NCBI RefSeq assembly: GCF_001486505.1
Contig: NZ_LN909059.1
Coordinates: 94,768 to 158,767 of the forward strand
Length of the DNA stretch: 64,000 nucleotides
From: Paenibacillus rubinfantis
GTDB lineage: Bacteria; Bacillota; Bacilli; Paenibacillales; Paenibacillaceae
Reading direction: 5' to 3'
Positions 23,501 to 31,918 of this stretch are shown here, in pieces. Below the pieces are notes generated by a model. It worked only from the letters and a program-made list of their open reading frames with translations, was not told the DNA's origin and did no database searches. Position 1 is the stretch's first letter, and every line of letters starts with the position of its first letter. The position numbers and the translations under genes are program-made.

Positions 23501-23821
23501 TTGAATACCAATGGGGTATCTTATCCTGAAGATTTGTTGGAGTTTATCGCCAGGCGAATCCCACAAGAAATGACCGCTGTGTTTGCAGAAGTATGGAACC
23601 ATAAAAGCGAAGGCGGCATCACGTGGACGAACCTAGTAAACAAAATTGGGGACCGCTATCTAGTTGAAAAGGCGCTGTTACTCCTTGAAACAAATGGGTT
23701 CGTGAATGTAGAGACCTCCCCTCTTGATCGACGGCAGAAAAAATACATACCCGATGAAATTCGAGGGCGGCAACTTGCGAGAACCTTGCGAAATCTCAAG
23801 GAACACCAAAATGAAGCATAG
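23501..23821 (+). CDS. tubR: TubR-like centromere-binding protein
   Basis: 106 residues from a TTG at 23501, preferred over the GTG at 23492, which overlaps the AAAAGGGGG ribosome binding site. Predicted winged helix: VEKALLLLETNGFVNVETS with a KKYIPDEIRGRQLARTL tail. It would bind the AACG repeats directly upstream and link them to TubZ. Identity comes mainly from the size, fold pattern and position immediately before tubZ. Confidence 0.7.
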   Translation: MNTNGVSYPEDLLEFIARRIPQEMTAVFAEVWNHKSEGGITWTNLVNKIGDRYLVEKALLLLETNGFVNVETSPLDRRQKKYIPDEIRGRQLARTLRNLKEHQNEA

Positions 23822-23839
23822 TATAAGGAGGCGTAACGT

Positions 23840-25177
23840 ATGGAAATGAACCTTGGATTTATCACGTTGGAAGGCTTTATGCGGAGGAATGACGGTAACC
23901 GCAAGAAACTGAAGTTTTGTTTTATTGCTTGCGGTCAATTCGGCGGCCGGCAAGGCGATGAGTTTGCACGACTGGGACATAAGGTCTTTGCTCTCAATAC
24001 CTCTGAGTCGGACCTTGCGGATCTAAAGGTCGTCGATAAGGAGAATATCCTCAAGCTGGACGGTTACAACGGGGCTGTCAAGGATATCGAGCGTGGACAA
24101 GCAGCTGTAAAGGATAACCGGGAGAAAGTGCTTGGGCTCCTCAATAACCCAGACGTTGTTGACGCTGATTTCGTATTTGTGATCGCCGGTATGGGTGGCG
24201 GAACCGGGAATGCAGCTGCACCTATTCTCCTTAGCAATCTCAGCCGAGTACGGAAACCGTTCAACGGTAAGCCTTCATTTGGGGCGATCGTTTCTGTTCC
24301 GGGGGCATGGGAAAAGCGAGGCATCAAGAAGAATGCTCGATGGGGGCTATCACATATCGACGACCTCATCAAAAAGAACGCTTGCGGTTCTGTCACGATC
24401 ATCGATAACGATAAGCTGTTTAACATGACGGAAGGGATCCTCAGCGATACGGACACGAAGCTCGAATGGACAGATTACGGCAATAGCACACTCGCGGCAC
24501 TGCTGACGGAAGTCGCTTTCCTTACCTCCCTCCCATCCAGTAAAACCTTTGACGAGGACGAGCTTCTTGACGTATTGAGCACGCCGGGGTATTTTTCGTC
24601 GGGCAAGTGCTATATCCATGAAGATGATCCCATGGAGGTTAACAGCTTGACGTCCCTGATCGCAAAGAGCTTCCGGGAATCACCGACTGCGAACGATTAC
24701 GATTACGAACTGGATGCTGTTAATGGGTTCGTTGCTGTTGTACATCCGAAGCACAAGAACCCAATCGTCTCTGATTCGGAATTTCGGACGTTAGAGGAAC
24801 GCTTTGGCCGGTATATCGCGAATGCGGAAAAGCCGCACTCCGGTTTGATTGAGAACAGCAACTGGGGAACGATTACGAGCCGCGGAAGAGTTCAGGAACC
24901 CGAAACTAATAAAGCCATCCTTTATACAGGAGTCGTTTGTTCCGCGCTCCCAGAACGGATTGCCAGAATGCTGCAGGAGATCGATCAGGAGGAACAGGAA
25001 CTGGAGGCGAAGAAAAGCGAACGGAAAAACAAGCCGTCTTTGGATCTCTCCGCATTCAAGACGATTGCTAAGACTGAAGTGGCTGCAACGCGAGAGCCAG
25101 TAAACAGCGACTTCGATCTATTTGCCGAGACCGGCAAAGCAAACACTGCTGATGATGACGACAATTTCAAACTGTAA
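23840..25177 (+). CDS. tubZ: TubZ-like plasmid-segregation GTPase
   Basis: 445 residues of the tubulin/FtsZ superfamily. FIACGQFGGRQGDEFARLG is the N-terminal nucleotide strand, ALNTSESDL follows, and GMGGGTGNAAAP (about 117-128) is the tubulin signature. The long acidic and Lys-rich C-terminal tail (from about 375) fits TubZ rather than FtsZ. TubZ forms treadmilling filaments that move TubR-bound plasmids; in pXO1-type plasmids the same protein (RepX) is also needed for replication. AAGGAGG is 8 bases before the ATG, 18 bases after tubR. Confidence 0.88.
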   Translation: MEMNLGFITLEGFMRRNDGNRKKLKFCFIACGQFGGRQGDEFARLGHKVFALNTSESDLADLKVVDKENILKLDGYNGAVKDIERGQAAVKDNREKVLGLLNNPDVVDADFVFVIAGMGGGTGNAAAPILLSNLSRVRKPFNGKPSFGAIVSVPGAWEKRGIKKNARWGLSHIDDLIKKNACGSVTIIDNDKLFNMTEGILSDTDTKLEWTDYGNSTLAALLTEVAFLTSLPSSKTFDEDELLDVLSTPGYFSSGKCYIHEDDPMEVNSLTSLIAKSFRESPTANDYDYELDAVNGFVAVVHPKHKNPIVSDSEFRTLEERFGRYIANAEKPHSGLIENSNWGTITSRGRVQEPETNKAILYTGVVCSALPERIARMLQEIDQEEQELEAKKSERKNKPSLDLSAFKTIAKTEVAATREPVNSDFDLFAETGKANTADDDDNFKL

Positions 25178-25179
25178 AG

Positions 25180-25219
25180 ACGAAAACCCTCTCCCCTACC
25201 AATGGGAGAGGGTTTTCGT
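25180..25219 (+). terminator. tubZ terminator
   Basis: Two perfect 16-base arms (ACGAAAACCCTCTCCC and its complement) around an 8-base loop begin 2 bases after the tubZ stop. The T-rich tail is short, but the stem is very stable. Confidence 0.7.
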
Positions 25220-25225
25220 TTGTAT

Positions 25226-25360
25226 GATAACGCAACGTAACGCATCGTAAATTGGCGACTACTGTAATACTCAAGAACCCAGTAATATCAAGGTTTTCGG
25301 TGAATGAGACCACCAGATTTGATACGTAAAGACGCGTTACGTCACGTAACGCGTCGTTAA
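25226..25360. repeat. Second centromere-like repeat cluster downstream of tubZ
   Basis: GATAACGCAACGTAACGCA at 25226 continues with TCGTAAA, and a denser block of ACGTAA/CGTTAC units runs from 25321 to 25360. The sequence closely matches the upstream tubC-like units, so TubR may bind both sides of the tubRZ operon. Confidence 0.65.
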
Positions 25361-25371
25361 TTTTAGAGCAT

Positions 25372-25400
25372 AAAAAAGCGGGGTACTTCATTCCCCCGCT
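25372..25400 (-). terminator. tubY terminator
   Basis: On the minus strand AGCGGGG/CCCCGCT around a 10-base loop, followed by TTTTTT. It overlaps the last codon of the tubY gene. Confidence 0.75.
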
Positions 25401-26199
25401 AGTCTCCCCCACCAAATAATCCAAAAAATCCTCGTTTCTTCTTCTTTGCGAGCCCCCCAAGTTCATTACGCGAAATTACAGCCCACTCGCTCATTTGGTC
25501 CTTCATTTGCTGTTGGATCTCGCTCTTTGCTGAAGCCATAAGCTCTTCCAACTGCTCTTTCGCACCGGCGCTGGATGCCGCGACATGAGATTTCAGCTCT
25601 TCTTTGATGCTTTGTACGTTCTGGACAATCTGTTCTTGTTCTACATTGAGTTTTTCTTGGATTTTTGTCTCGATTTCATGAATAATTTTTTCGTCGCGCT
25701 GATCCTGGCTTGCTTTTAACGATTCGATTTCCGATCGAACGAATTCTTGAGTGCTCTCAGCGTGCTTTTGCAGTACCTGATCCAGCTGACCAAAGAATTG
25801 CTGCATTCGTTGTTCCATTCCAACGACTAACTGCTGCATTTCTTGGAGTTGGATGGCTTGTCCACCCGACTGGGAGACCGCTACAAGAGAGTTGGACCCC
25901 CCTTCCCCATCCGTGGGAGGGCTGAAACTACGTGTTGTCGGCCCCGCTTCCTGCATATGGAGAAGCATCTGTTTTATCTGGGTAAAGCTCAATTCGTACT
26001 CAGAATCACGCCATTTTTGAATTAGCCGCACCAGCTCCAGATGGCGGTCAGTATAAAAGCGGTTCTCGTGCGGATCGCGCGGCACCACAAAGGCTTCTCC
26101 GAGCTTCTCTTCCCAATTCCTAAGCGTATTTTGGGGCACTCCAGTCAATTCGCTAAATTCCTTGATCGTATACGCCTTTTCGTAAATAGATTCGTCCAC
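25399..26199 (-). CDS. tubY: TubY-like MerR-type regulator
   Basis: 266 residues. A MerR-like helix-turn-helix (YTIKEFSELTGVPQNTLRNW, then FYTDRHLELVRLIQKWRD) is followed by a linker and a long coiled coil (about 110-245, repeating QEL/EEL heptads). The C-terminus is a basic, hydrophobic patch KKKKRGFFGLFGGGD that could bind membrane. This order matches TubY, the third component described for some tubRZ plasmids and phages, which modulates TubZ filaments. It lies convergent to tubZ. GTG start after GGAGGG. Confidence 0.6.
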   Translation of the reverse strand: MDESIYEKAYTIKEFSELTGVPQNTLRNWEEKLGEAFVVPRDPHENRFYTDRHLELVRLIQKWRDSEYELSFTQIKQMLLHMQEAGPTTRSFSPPTDGEGGSNSLVAVSQSGGQAIQLQEMQQLVVGMEQRMQQFFGQLDQVLQKHAESTQEFVRSEIESLKASQDQRDEKIIHEIETKIQEKLNVEQEQIVQNVQSIKEELKSHVAASSAGAKEQLEELMASAKSEIQQQMKDQMSEWAVISRNELGGLAKKKKRGFFGLFGGGD

Positions 26200-26212
26200 T
26201 TTCTCCCTCCTT

Positions 26213-26650
26213 TCCTCTCCAATTCTATTGGAGACCCCCTCTCAAATCGTTGAGAGACGCATCCGAATAGCCAAGGACATACCTCTATGTTGAATTATAT
26301 CTCACTCCTACTGCCGCGGGAAGTCTATTCTTTATAGGGGGAGAGCAATGCAAGAGCTTGAGAGAGGTATATATGCATAATAAGAGAGTGGTACACCTAT
26401 ATTGATAGAGTGGTATATGATTATTATTGGAGAGAGATACCTCTATTGTAAATACACCTACATGGTAAAGTGAAGAAGTGTATTTCCGTACGTGGATAGG
26501 GTCTCTCATAGGGTTGGAGGGGGCGATTCTGGACTTAGAGGGGGTCTACAATAGAGTGGGAGGGGGCTGATTTGGGGTTTGGAGGTACGGATCGCATCAG
26601 TTTAATACTATTTTCCGAGTGGGAGTGGTCTCCAATAGTGGGGGGAGTAC
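26213..26650. repeat. G-rich operator array between tubY and the coupling protein
   Basis: Boxes based on GGTCTMCAATAG with flanking G-runs occur at about 26221-26243 (minus), 26493-26522, 26536-26566 and 26618-26648, with looser AGAGAGGTAT/ATACCTCT copies at 26363-26450. The plus strand between 26510 and 26583 has five G-runs of 3-5 bases, enough for a G-quadruplex. The region is a divergent control zone and may include an origin or transfer start. Another box of the same family lies at 23086. Confidence 0.55.
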
Positions 26651-26725
26651 CTTAAAGGTGCTGCCGATCTACTTCATTATCAAGCCAAGTAGGAAGAGTT
26701 GATGACAAGATGGGATTTCTGATTG

Positions 26726-26752
26726 TAATATATCAATTAAGTAATATACAAG
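26726..26752. promoter_or_regulatory. AT-rich operator upstream of the coupling-protein gene
   Basis: TAATATATCAATTAA followed by GTAATATACAAG. In reverse it gives CTTGTATATTAC and TTGATATATTA, the same two-part motif as at 21718, 30521 and 32848. It ends 3 bases before the GGAGG of the coupling gene. Confidence 0.6.
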
Positions 26753-26770
26753 AATGGAGGCGATTCATGT

Positions 26771-29269
26771 TTGAAGTACGTGGGCTTGGTCTTAGGTGGG
26801 ATCTTCTCGGCGATCGGGCACATGCTGGGTTTCATCTTCAAGAACATATACATAGCCATTCGCCGATTTACCCTTGATCCTGCGAACAAAAACGTAATAT
26901 GGAACATTCAGGCGTTCTCGTTGCTCTTTTTCCTTATATTGATTTTTTTATGGTTGGTTGGACGATACCAGGATGTGATATATGGAGCAGCGGAGCCCGT
27001 ATTTTTTCGAGCAATACCTTTGCTTGTTGCCTGCTTTCTGGGACATACGATATATTCATGTCCAGCTTTATTCCAAAATCAGTACGCGAAACCGGTAATT
27101 CAAACATTTTTGAATGCTTTCAGCGCCCTCGCGTTGGGGCAGATAATCCTTTGTTATGTGGAGAGGACCCCGGGACTTATCATTGCAGCGTTCTTGCTCG
27201 TCCTGGCAGTGTACCTGACACTCCACTACACACTGAAGATGAATGTAAATGCAACGATATTTAGCAAACTTACCGCTACCGCGGAACAAGCAGCTGCCAA
27301 TGCAAACGTGCAAAAGCAGAAGGCTCCAAAGAAAGGGGACGCTAATACAGGGGATGACAAGGAGGTAGAAAGCGAATCATTCCCAAGGGAAGGGCTAATG
27401 GAGCTCGGGGGGATCGACTTAAATCAACCCGGTTGTCTCAGTCACTTGCGGTACTACTCCGAAGCATGCGAATTGGAGCTCTTCTATACGCGGCCCACGA
27501 AGGAAAGACAAAGCCAGCTCATGAAACTTTCACGTAATGACCGACCTCAGCACGGTCAAATCATTGCGGGCACCGGCGCAGGTAAAACACTGTTCGCAAC
27601 AAACCTTATTACGCAAGACCTCTTGAATGACTTCATGGGGAGCACCATTATTGACCCAAAAGGCTCTTTGATTAAACGCCTGGCGAATTTTTTAGATCGC
27701 GTCGGCCGACCGTATCACAGACTTGACCCTCAAACCGATGATTCGGATTGTCTGAATCCTTTCTTTGTTCCGGAAGGAAAGGATATTGAACCGATGATCG
27801 AGGCAAACGTCGCTGCTTTCCATGCCTACTTAGGACCGGATGCAGTCCAATACTTCAAGAGCCGCGCAACGCAGTTGTTCAGGGTAGGGGTTAAGGCTCT
27901 TAAAATGGTTTACGGAAATGATGTTACGTATAACGAGCTCGACCGTCTTATTCAGCCATTGAATGATGACTTTCGCGCGGAAGTCATCCATCAGCTCACA
28001 TTGCAAGGCAAAGACAACCAAGTCCCGCTCCTGCTTGAATACACAAGGAACATGGCCGGATCTCCGAAAATGCAGGAGCATGCGATGCAAACTTACTCGA
28101 ACTTATACGACTATCTATCCGAACTTACCTCGAACAAATACATTCAGAAAATCTTCTGCGGGAAGTCGACTTTCAGCATTGACGAGGCATTAGAAAACGG
28201 TGAGATCATTCTATTCAACGGGGCTTATGGTACATTGCAAACTCTGACTTATACAGCCGGTCGGTTGTTCCTTAACCTCATGCGGGCAAGTACGTTCCGT
28301 CGAAATCTTGATGGAAAGGTTCGCCCTCATCAACTAACCGTGGACGAGCTGGAGATGTTTGCCGATGAGGAGTTTTCTACTTTCTTGGAGATGGCTCGTG
28401 AATTTGAAGTGTACGTAAACGTTATCCACCAGGGCAACGAACAACTTAATGACGTCAGCAAGCGACTTGCTGCGATGATAAAGCAGAACGCTGTCCAGAA
28501 ATTTATCTTGGCGGGCCTCGATCCGGATGACGCAAAATATTATGCGGATTTGATTGGCGAAGAGTATAAGATCGGGCAGAGCAGCGGTACGGACGAAATG
28601 TCCACGACTGGATTCAGAACGCAGATTAAGGAAGAAAAGCGCTACACGGTGATGCCGAAAGAAATTCTAAGCCTAAAAGGGTATAACCCAGAAACGGGAG
28701 AGCCGGCCGAATGCTTGTTCCGTGGGGTGCATAACAATGTAAGACTTGAGCCTGTCATTGGACTGATCTATCCGCTCCCAAGAGTATTATTCTCTCCAAT
28801 CAATCGTCCATCGACTGACTTAGACGATGTTGAGGAGCGTCTGGACGAACAAATCGAACGCGGGACGGAGGTTGTTGTGCAAGTCGATATCGAAGAGACC
28901 CCGGCAGCACAAAAGGCTGTTGAAGTTGAAAAGGATGAGGCTCGGCTTGAACGAATAAAGAGAAATGCCCAACAAAGAAAAGAACAGCAGTCGGCAGTCG
29001 AGGCAGAACACGCCGGAATGGCACCCGTAGCGATTGCTGAAGAGCAAAGCATTAAGCAGGAAACAATCCGAAATCCCCTGTGGGATGAGCCTCGTGAACC
29101 GGGGCAGGAAAACTCCGAGAAAGAGGAGAAAGGAGAGGGGATCGTCTCCCCAAGCGGCGTAACATTTAAGCCGGCCAGCATAGACGACAAGGCACTAAAA
29201 ATCGCTCAACAAATTAAGCGGGATGCGCAGAATGCCCGTAATGCGAAAGAGAGTAGCAAAACGGAGTAA
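26771..29269 (+). CDS. VirD4/TraG-type coupling protein
   Basis: 832 residues. There are about four N-terminal membrane helices (IWNIQAFSLLFFLILIFLWL, AIPLLVACFLGHTIY, PGLIIAAFLLVLAVYLTL among them), then a P-loop IIAGTGAGKTLF (about 265-276), a Walker B-like GSTIIDPKGS, and later LTVDELEMFADEEF and the YADLIGEEYK motor region. The C-terminal 120 residues are charged. Coupling proteins bring relaxase-bound DNA to the VirB4 channel. TTG start, 10 bases after GGAGG; an ATG 4 bases earlier is out of frame. It is encoded apart from the channel operon but carries the same AT-rich operator. Confidence 0.85.
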   Translation: MKYVGLVLGGIFSAIGHMLGFIFKNIYIAIRRFTLDPANKNVIWNIQAFSLLFFLILIFLWLVGRYQDVIYGAAEPVFFRAIPLLVACFLGHTIYSCPALFQNQYAKPVIQTFLNAFSALALGQIILCYVERTPGLIIAAFLLVLAVYLTLHYTLKMNVNATIFSKLTATAEQAAANANVQKQKAPKKGDANTGDDKEVESESFPREGLMELGGIDLNQPGCLSHLRYYSEACELELFYTRPTKERQSQLMKLSRNDRPQHGQIIAGTGAGKTLFATNLITQDLLNDFMGSTIIDPKGSLIKRLANFLDRVGRPYHRLDPQTDDSDCLNPFFVPEGKDIEPMIEANVAAFHAYLGPDAVQYFKSRATQLFRVGVKALKMVYGNDVTYNELDRLIQPLNDDFRAEVIHQLTLQGKDNQVPLLLEYTRNMAGSPKMQEHAMQTYSNLYDYLSELTSNKYIQKIFCGKSTFSIDEALENGEIILFNGAYGTLQTLTYTAGRLFLNLMRASTFRRNLDGKVRPHQLTVDELEMFADEEFSTFLEMAREFEVYVNVIHQGNEQLNDVSKRLAAMIKQNAVQKFILAGLDPDDAKYYADLIGEEYKIGQSSGTDEMSTTGFRTQIKEEKRYTVMPKEILSLKGYNPETGEPAECLFRGVHNNVRLEPVIGLIYPLPRVLFSPINRPSTDLDDVEERLDEQIERGTEVVVQVDIEETPAAQKAVEVEKDEARLERIKRNAQQRKEQQSAVEAEHAGMAPVAIAEEQSIKQETIRNPLWDEPREPGQENSEKEEKGEGIVSPSGVTFKPASIDDKALKIAQQIKRDAQNARNAKESSKTE

Positions 29270-29288
29270 TCCGTTTGCTACTCTTTTT
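29250..29288 (+). terminator. Terminator shared by convergent genes
   Basis: AGAGTAGCAAAACGGA pairs with TCCGTTTGCTACTCT across a 4-base loop that contains the coupling-protein stop codon, followed by TTTTT. It also covers the last codons of the convergent 29278 gene. Confidence 0.75.
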
Positions 29289-29592
29289 GTTCCTCATTCA
29301 TTTTATGGAACAGATCATTGAATTCCTCGTACACTTTTTTTCCAAGCGGGGTTAAGCTATACAGCTTCTGCCGACCACTCGTATTGAACTGAACAAAACC
29401 CAATGCTTCGATCCAACAGAGAGCATAATTGAGTTCCCCGCGGCGCACTCTACTTTCAATCGATAGATCTTCTTTATTGTAGTCCTTATTAGATAACGCC
29501 TGCATGATAAGTTTGGGCGCATTTGGTAGTTTAGAGATCATGGACTCCAAATATGGCTTTAACTGCATGGACAGGTCAAAATCTTGAGCCAT
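29278..29592 (-). CDS. Winged-helix DNA-binding protein, candidate regulator
   Basis: 104 residues. The pattern SRVRRGELNYALCWIEALGFVQFNTSGRQKLYSLTPLGKKVYEEF is a PadR/MarR-like winged helix, ending in a helical KMNEEQKE tail. It is the only small stand-alone DNA-binding protein near the AT-rich operators, and a relaxed copy of that operator lies upstream of its own gene. That makes it a candidate autoregulator of the transfer and Tad-like operons (inference). The ribosome binding site is weak. Confidence 0.6.
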   Translation of the reverse strand: MAQDFDLSMQLKPYLESMISKLPNAPKLIMQALSNKDYNKEDLSIESRVRRGELNYALCWIEALGFVQFNTSGRQKLYSLTPLGKKVYEEFNDLFHKMNEEQKE

Positions 29593-29619
29593 TTTTACTT
29601 CACCGAACCTTTCGGGATA

Positions 29620-29669
29620 CTAGTATATATATTAACACACAGTATAACTAAATAATATATATCAATTAG
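29620..29669. promoter_or_regulatory. AT-rich operator-like region upstream of the winged-helix gene
   Basis: AGTATAACTAAATAATATAT followed by ATCAATTAG, plus TAGTATATATATTAA, resembles the TTGTATATTA/TAATATATTG family but is more degenerate. Confidence 0.4.
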
Positions 29670-29780
29670 AGCAATTACTTACCAAATGTTGACTGCATAT
29701 GGAGCATCAATCTTCCTAGTACATTCTACCTAATTTTAACCTCAATTTATAGAGGGGGATAATAAAGTTTATCAAAAATT

Positions 29781-29808
29781 TTGTGCTTCAGGGTCTTGGT
29801 ATTATAAT
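29781..29808 (+). promoter_or_regulatory. Promoter of the 29847 gene
   Basis: TTGTGC (29781-29786), 16 bases, TATAAT (29803-29808). It lies 38 bases before the ATG. Consistent with a vegetative promoter. Confidence 0.55.
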
Positions 29809-29846
29809 AAGTTTTACAGTAAGGCACTGGAAGGGAGGGCGGCGTA

Positions 29847-30473
29847 ATGCACCACTTTATCGATCCTTCAATCAAACCAATTGTGGTAACCAACATTGAC
29901 GGCCAGGTACTTTATATACGAACAAATGGCCTTACTCACTATGGTTACCCGGATCTATACCTTGAAGGCACAATAGCAGACTACGAGATGCTTTTCTACT
30001 CGATCCTTGATCGGATCTATTCTCTCGATTTTGACGTACAGGGAGTATGGGTTTTTAATGGTCGTTTACTGCGGTTTGAAGTAGACGAAGTGGAAAACGT
30101 CGCCCGTATTGTATTCCCAAAAGCCGATGACGTTAGGATTGTTACCATCAACAATCCCGTATCAGAAAAACCAGTCAAATATATGACCAAGGGCCTGACG
30201 GAGCTCTTTAACCATCCGGAAGCCTATATTGCCGCCGATGTCCCCTTTGCGAGAGGAATCCTGTTGCACCTTATTGAGCAGGTCGCTGGGGGAGAAGCGT
30301 TTGATGCTGATTCGTATATTGTTTACGAAGACTTTGAATATTCGGTTGTGCCGGAGACCGACCGTTATGGCGATGTGATGCTTAATCTCAGGTTCACAGA
30401 AAAGCCGAAGGTAAAGCCGGTGACTCAAATCCGAGCCAAAGGATCATCATCACATTTAAGAAGGGTCAAATAA
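29847..30473 (+). CDS. Hypothetical soluble protein
   Basis: 208 residues, no recognised domain. The N-terminal half is beta-rich (PIVVTNIDGQVLYIRTNGL, DVQGVWVFNGRLLRFEVDEVE), the middle helical (ARGILLHLIEQVAGGE), and the C-terminus basic (KPVTQIRAKGSSSHLRRVK). It is a single-gene unit with its own promoter, a strong GGGAGGG ribosome binding site and a terminator. Confidence 0.6.
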   Translation: MHHFIDPSIKPIVVTNIDGQVLYIRTNGLTHYGYPDLYLEGTIADYEMLFYSILDRIYSLDFDVQGVWVFNGRLLRFEVDEVENVARIVFPKADDVRIVTINNPVSEKPVKYMTKGLTELFNHPEAYIAADVPFARGILLHLIEQVAGGEAFDADSYIVYEDFEYSVVPETDRYGDVMLNLRFTEKPKVKPVTQIRAKGSSSHLRRVK

Positions 30474-30490
30474 ATGCCCTTCATTTTTTT
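30460..30490 (+). terminator. Rho-independent terminator
   Basis: GAAGGG/CCCTTC around an 11-base loop that includes the stop codon of the 29847 gene, followed by a T7 run. Confidence 0.75.
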
Positions 30491-30520
30491 ACCATGCTAT
30501 TGTAGTATATTGATAGATAT

Positions 30521-30549
30521 ATATACTAATTAACTAACCAATATACAAG
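30521..30549. promoter_or_regulatory. AT-rich operator upstream of the 30583 operon
   Basis: In reverse it reads CTTGTATATTGG followed by TTAGTTAATTAGTATAT; a second TATATTGATAG half lies just upstream at 30506-30516. It ends 2 bases before the GAAAGGAG of the leader peptide. Confidence 0.6.
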
Positions 30550-30562
30550 AGAAAGGAGTCCC

Positions 30563-30601
30563 ATGATGAAAGGAGCATTCGATTGGTTGATGAAAAGCTA
30601 A
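30563..30601 (+). CDS. 12-codon leader peptide
   Basis: MMKGAFDWLMKS has AAAGGAG 4-5 bases upstream. Its codons 3-4 contain a second AAAGGAG that serves the overlapping TTG start at 30583 in another frame. The overlap suggests that leader translation blocks or tunes initiation of the next gene. Confidence 0.4.
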   Translation: MMKGAFDWLMKS

Positions 30602-31062
30602 TCAGCGAATTGGAATTCGTCTTAACTCACCCTTCCTGCAGCGTAGAGAGGATCGAGAACTTTTACAACAACTGCCTCATGTTAAACGAATCGGTCCCAA
30701 TCTACGCTTTCGTAACAGTGATGAAGCGAATCAATCCCGGCATCTTGCAGGAGTGGTCGAACCGAAATGCAACTATCCGCATGGCCCTTGACGACTTGGG
30801 GGTTCAGTTTGATGAACTCGATAAGCCGGAATCATACTCCATTCATATCCAAATTGACTTGTCGCGATACTCGCCGTCTCGTGGTTTATACAAGATTACG
30901 TGGCAGTCTGAAATGGACGAGAAGACGGTTAATCGAATGTTTAAGAGAAGGGCGATCAAGGTCACTGACAGGAAGCAAGGAGTTTTGGAGCTCGTTGGTT
31001 TCCGAGCTGTGACCGATCAAAAATACACGCTCTATATCAAGGCCAAGGAGGAATCCGCATGA
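30583..31062 (+). CDS. Hypothetical protein, first gene of the S1/relaxation operon
   Basis: 159 residues from TTG 30583 (AAAGGAG 7 bases upstream). The N-terminal helical part (ISELEFVLTHPSCSVERIENF, AFVTVMKRINPGILQEWSNR) is followed by a beta-rich C-terminus. Not recognised. It overlaps the next gene as ATGA, so it is co-translated with the S1-repeat protein. Confidence 0.6.
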   Translation: MVDEKLISELEFVLTHPSCSVERIENFYNNCLMLNESVPIYAFVTVMKRINPGILQEWSNRNATIRMALDDLGVQFDELDKPESYSIHIQIDLSRYSPSRGLYKITWQSEMDEKTVNRMFKRRAIKVTDRKQGVLELVGFRAVTDQKYTLYIKAKEESA

Positions 31063-31907
31063 TTAACGAAGCGCTGGTCACCAATCCGATGCAAGAATAT
31101 CGCACGTCACTGCGTCGGAGACAAATCCATCAAGGAGTTGTAATGGGGGTCGAAGTGCACGAGCCGCACGGCAAGAAAATGCAATGTGCACTTGTCCGAC
31201 TCAATAACGGTCTGAAAGGCTTGATTTATGAGGATCAGTTTGACCGCCACAAGTTCCGATCGCTAGTCGGCTTTATCGATCACACGATCGACTTTATGGT
31301 TCTCGATGTACAGAAGATGGGGCTGGACCCCGATAAGGTCCAAGTGTTTGATGAGGAGAAAGGGATCGTCCTCTTATCCCGTATTCAGGCACTTGAAGAA
31401 CTGCAGGAGGAGTTTTGGGAGACTGCACAGGAAGATCATGTCGTAACCGGTACGGTTTCCGGATGGGAAGATGAGCGACTATATCTCCTTGTGAAAGGCG
31501 TGACATGCGTCCTTGCTGTTCAGGATTATGAATACGACTGGACGCCGACTGCCCGGAATCTTGTTCCTCTTGGAACGTCGCTGACCGTCAAGATCAAAAA
31601 GATCGACAGGGAGAAAAAGCAGGTTCGCGTTTCTCGAAAAGAGCTGCTTGAAGATCCATGGAATCGTGTACGTGAAAATTACGGAGTCAACAACTACTAT
31701 TCGGGCGTGATCACGAGCGTCGTGGAAAATGTCGGCATCTTCGTAAAGCTGCAACCTGGAGTAGAAGCGCTGGCATGGTTCCCGCCTAAGTCTCCGCCGC
31801 ACGGCACGCTGGTAGGGAAGAGCGTGAGCCTCCGCATTAAGAATATCGACATTGAGAAAAGGCGCATCCGGGCAAGAATTATTAAATTCCCTCACGAAGT
31901 TTACTAG
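31059..31907 (+). CDS. S1-like RNA-binding protein with three repeats
   Basis: 282 residues. There are three OB-fold blocks: about 24-110 (QGVVMGVEVHEPHG, KGLIYEDQF), 127-200 (VTGTVSGWEDERLYLLVKG, VKIKKIDREKKQVRVSRKEL) and 213-280 (YYSGVITSVVENVGIFVKLQ, LRIKNIDIEKRRIRARI). The last two fit S1 domains well; the first is more divergent. The protein may bind nucleic acid during transfer or translation of element genes; the operon position beside replication-relaxation proteins favours a DNA or RNA role on the element. AAGGAGG upstream. Confidence 0.72.
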   Translation: MINEALVTNPMQEYRTSLRRRQIHQGVVMGVEVHEPHGKKMQCALVRLNNGLKGLIYEDQFDRHKFRSLVGFIDHTIDFMVLDVQKMGLDPDKVQVFDEEKGIVLLSRIQALEELQEEFWETAQEDHVVTGTVSGWEDERLYLLVKGVTCVLAVQDYEYDWTPTARNLVPLGTSLTVKIKKIDREKKQVRVSRKELLEDPWNRVRENYGVNNYYSGVITSVVENVGIFVKLQPGVEALAWFPPKSPPHGTLVGKSVSLRIKNIDIEKRRIRARIIKFPHEVY

Positions 31908-31918
31908 GGGGATTTGAG

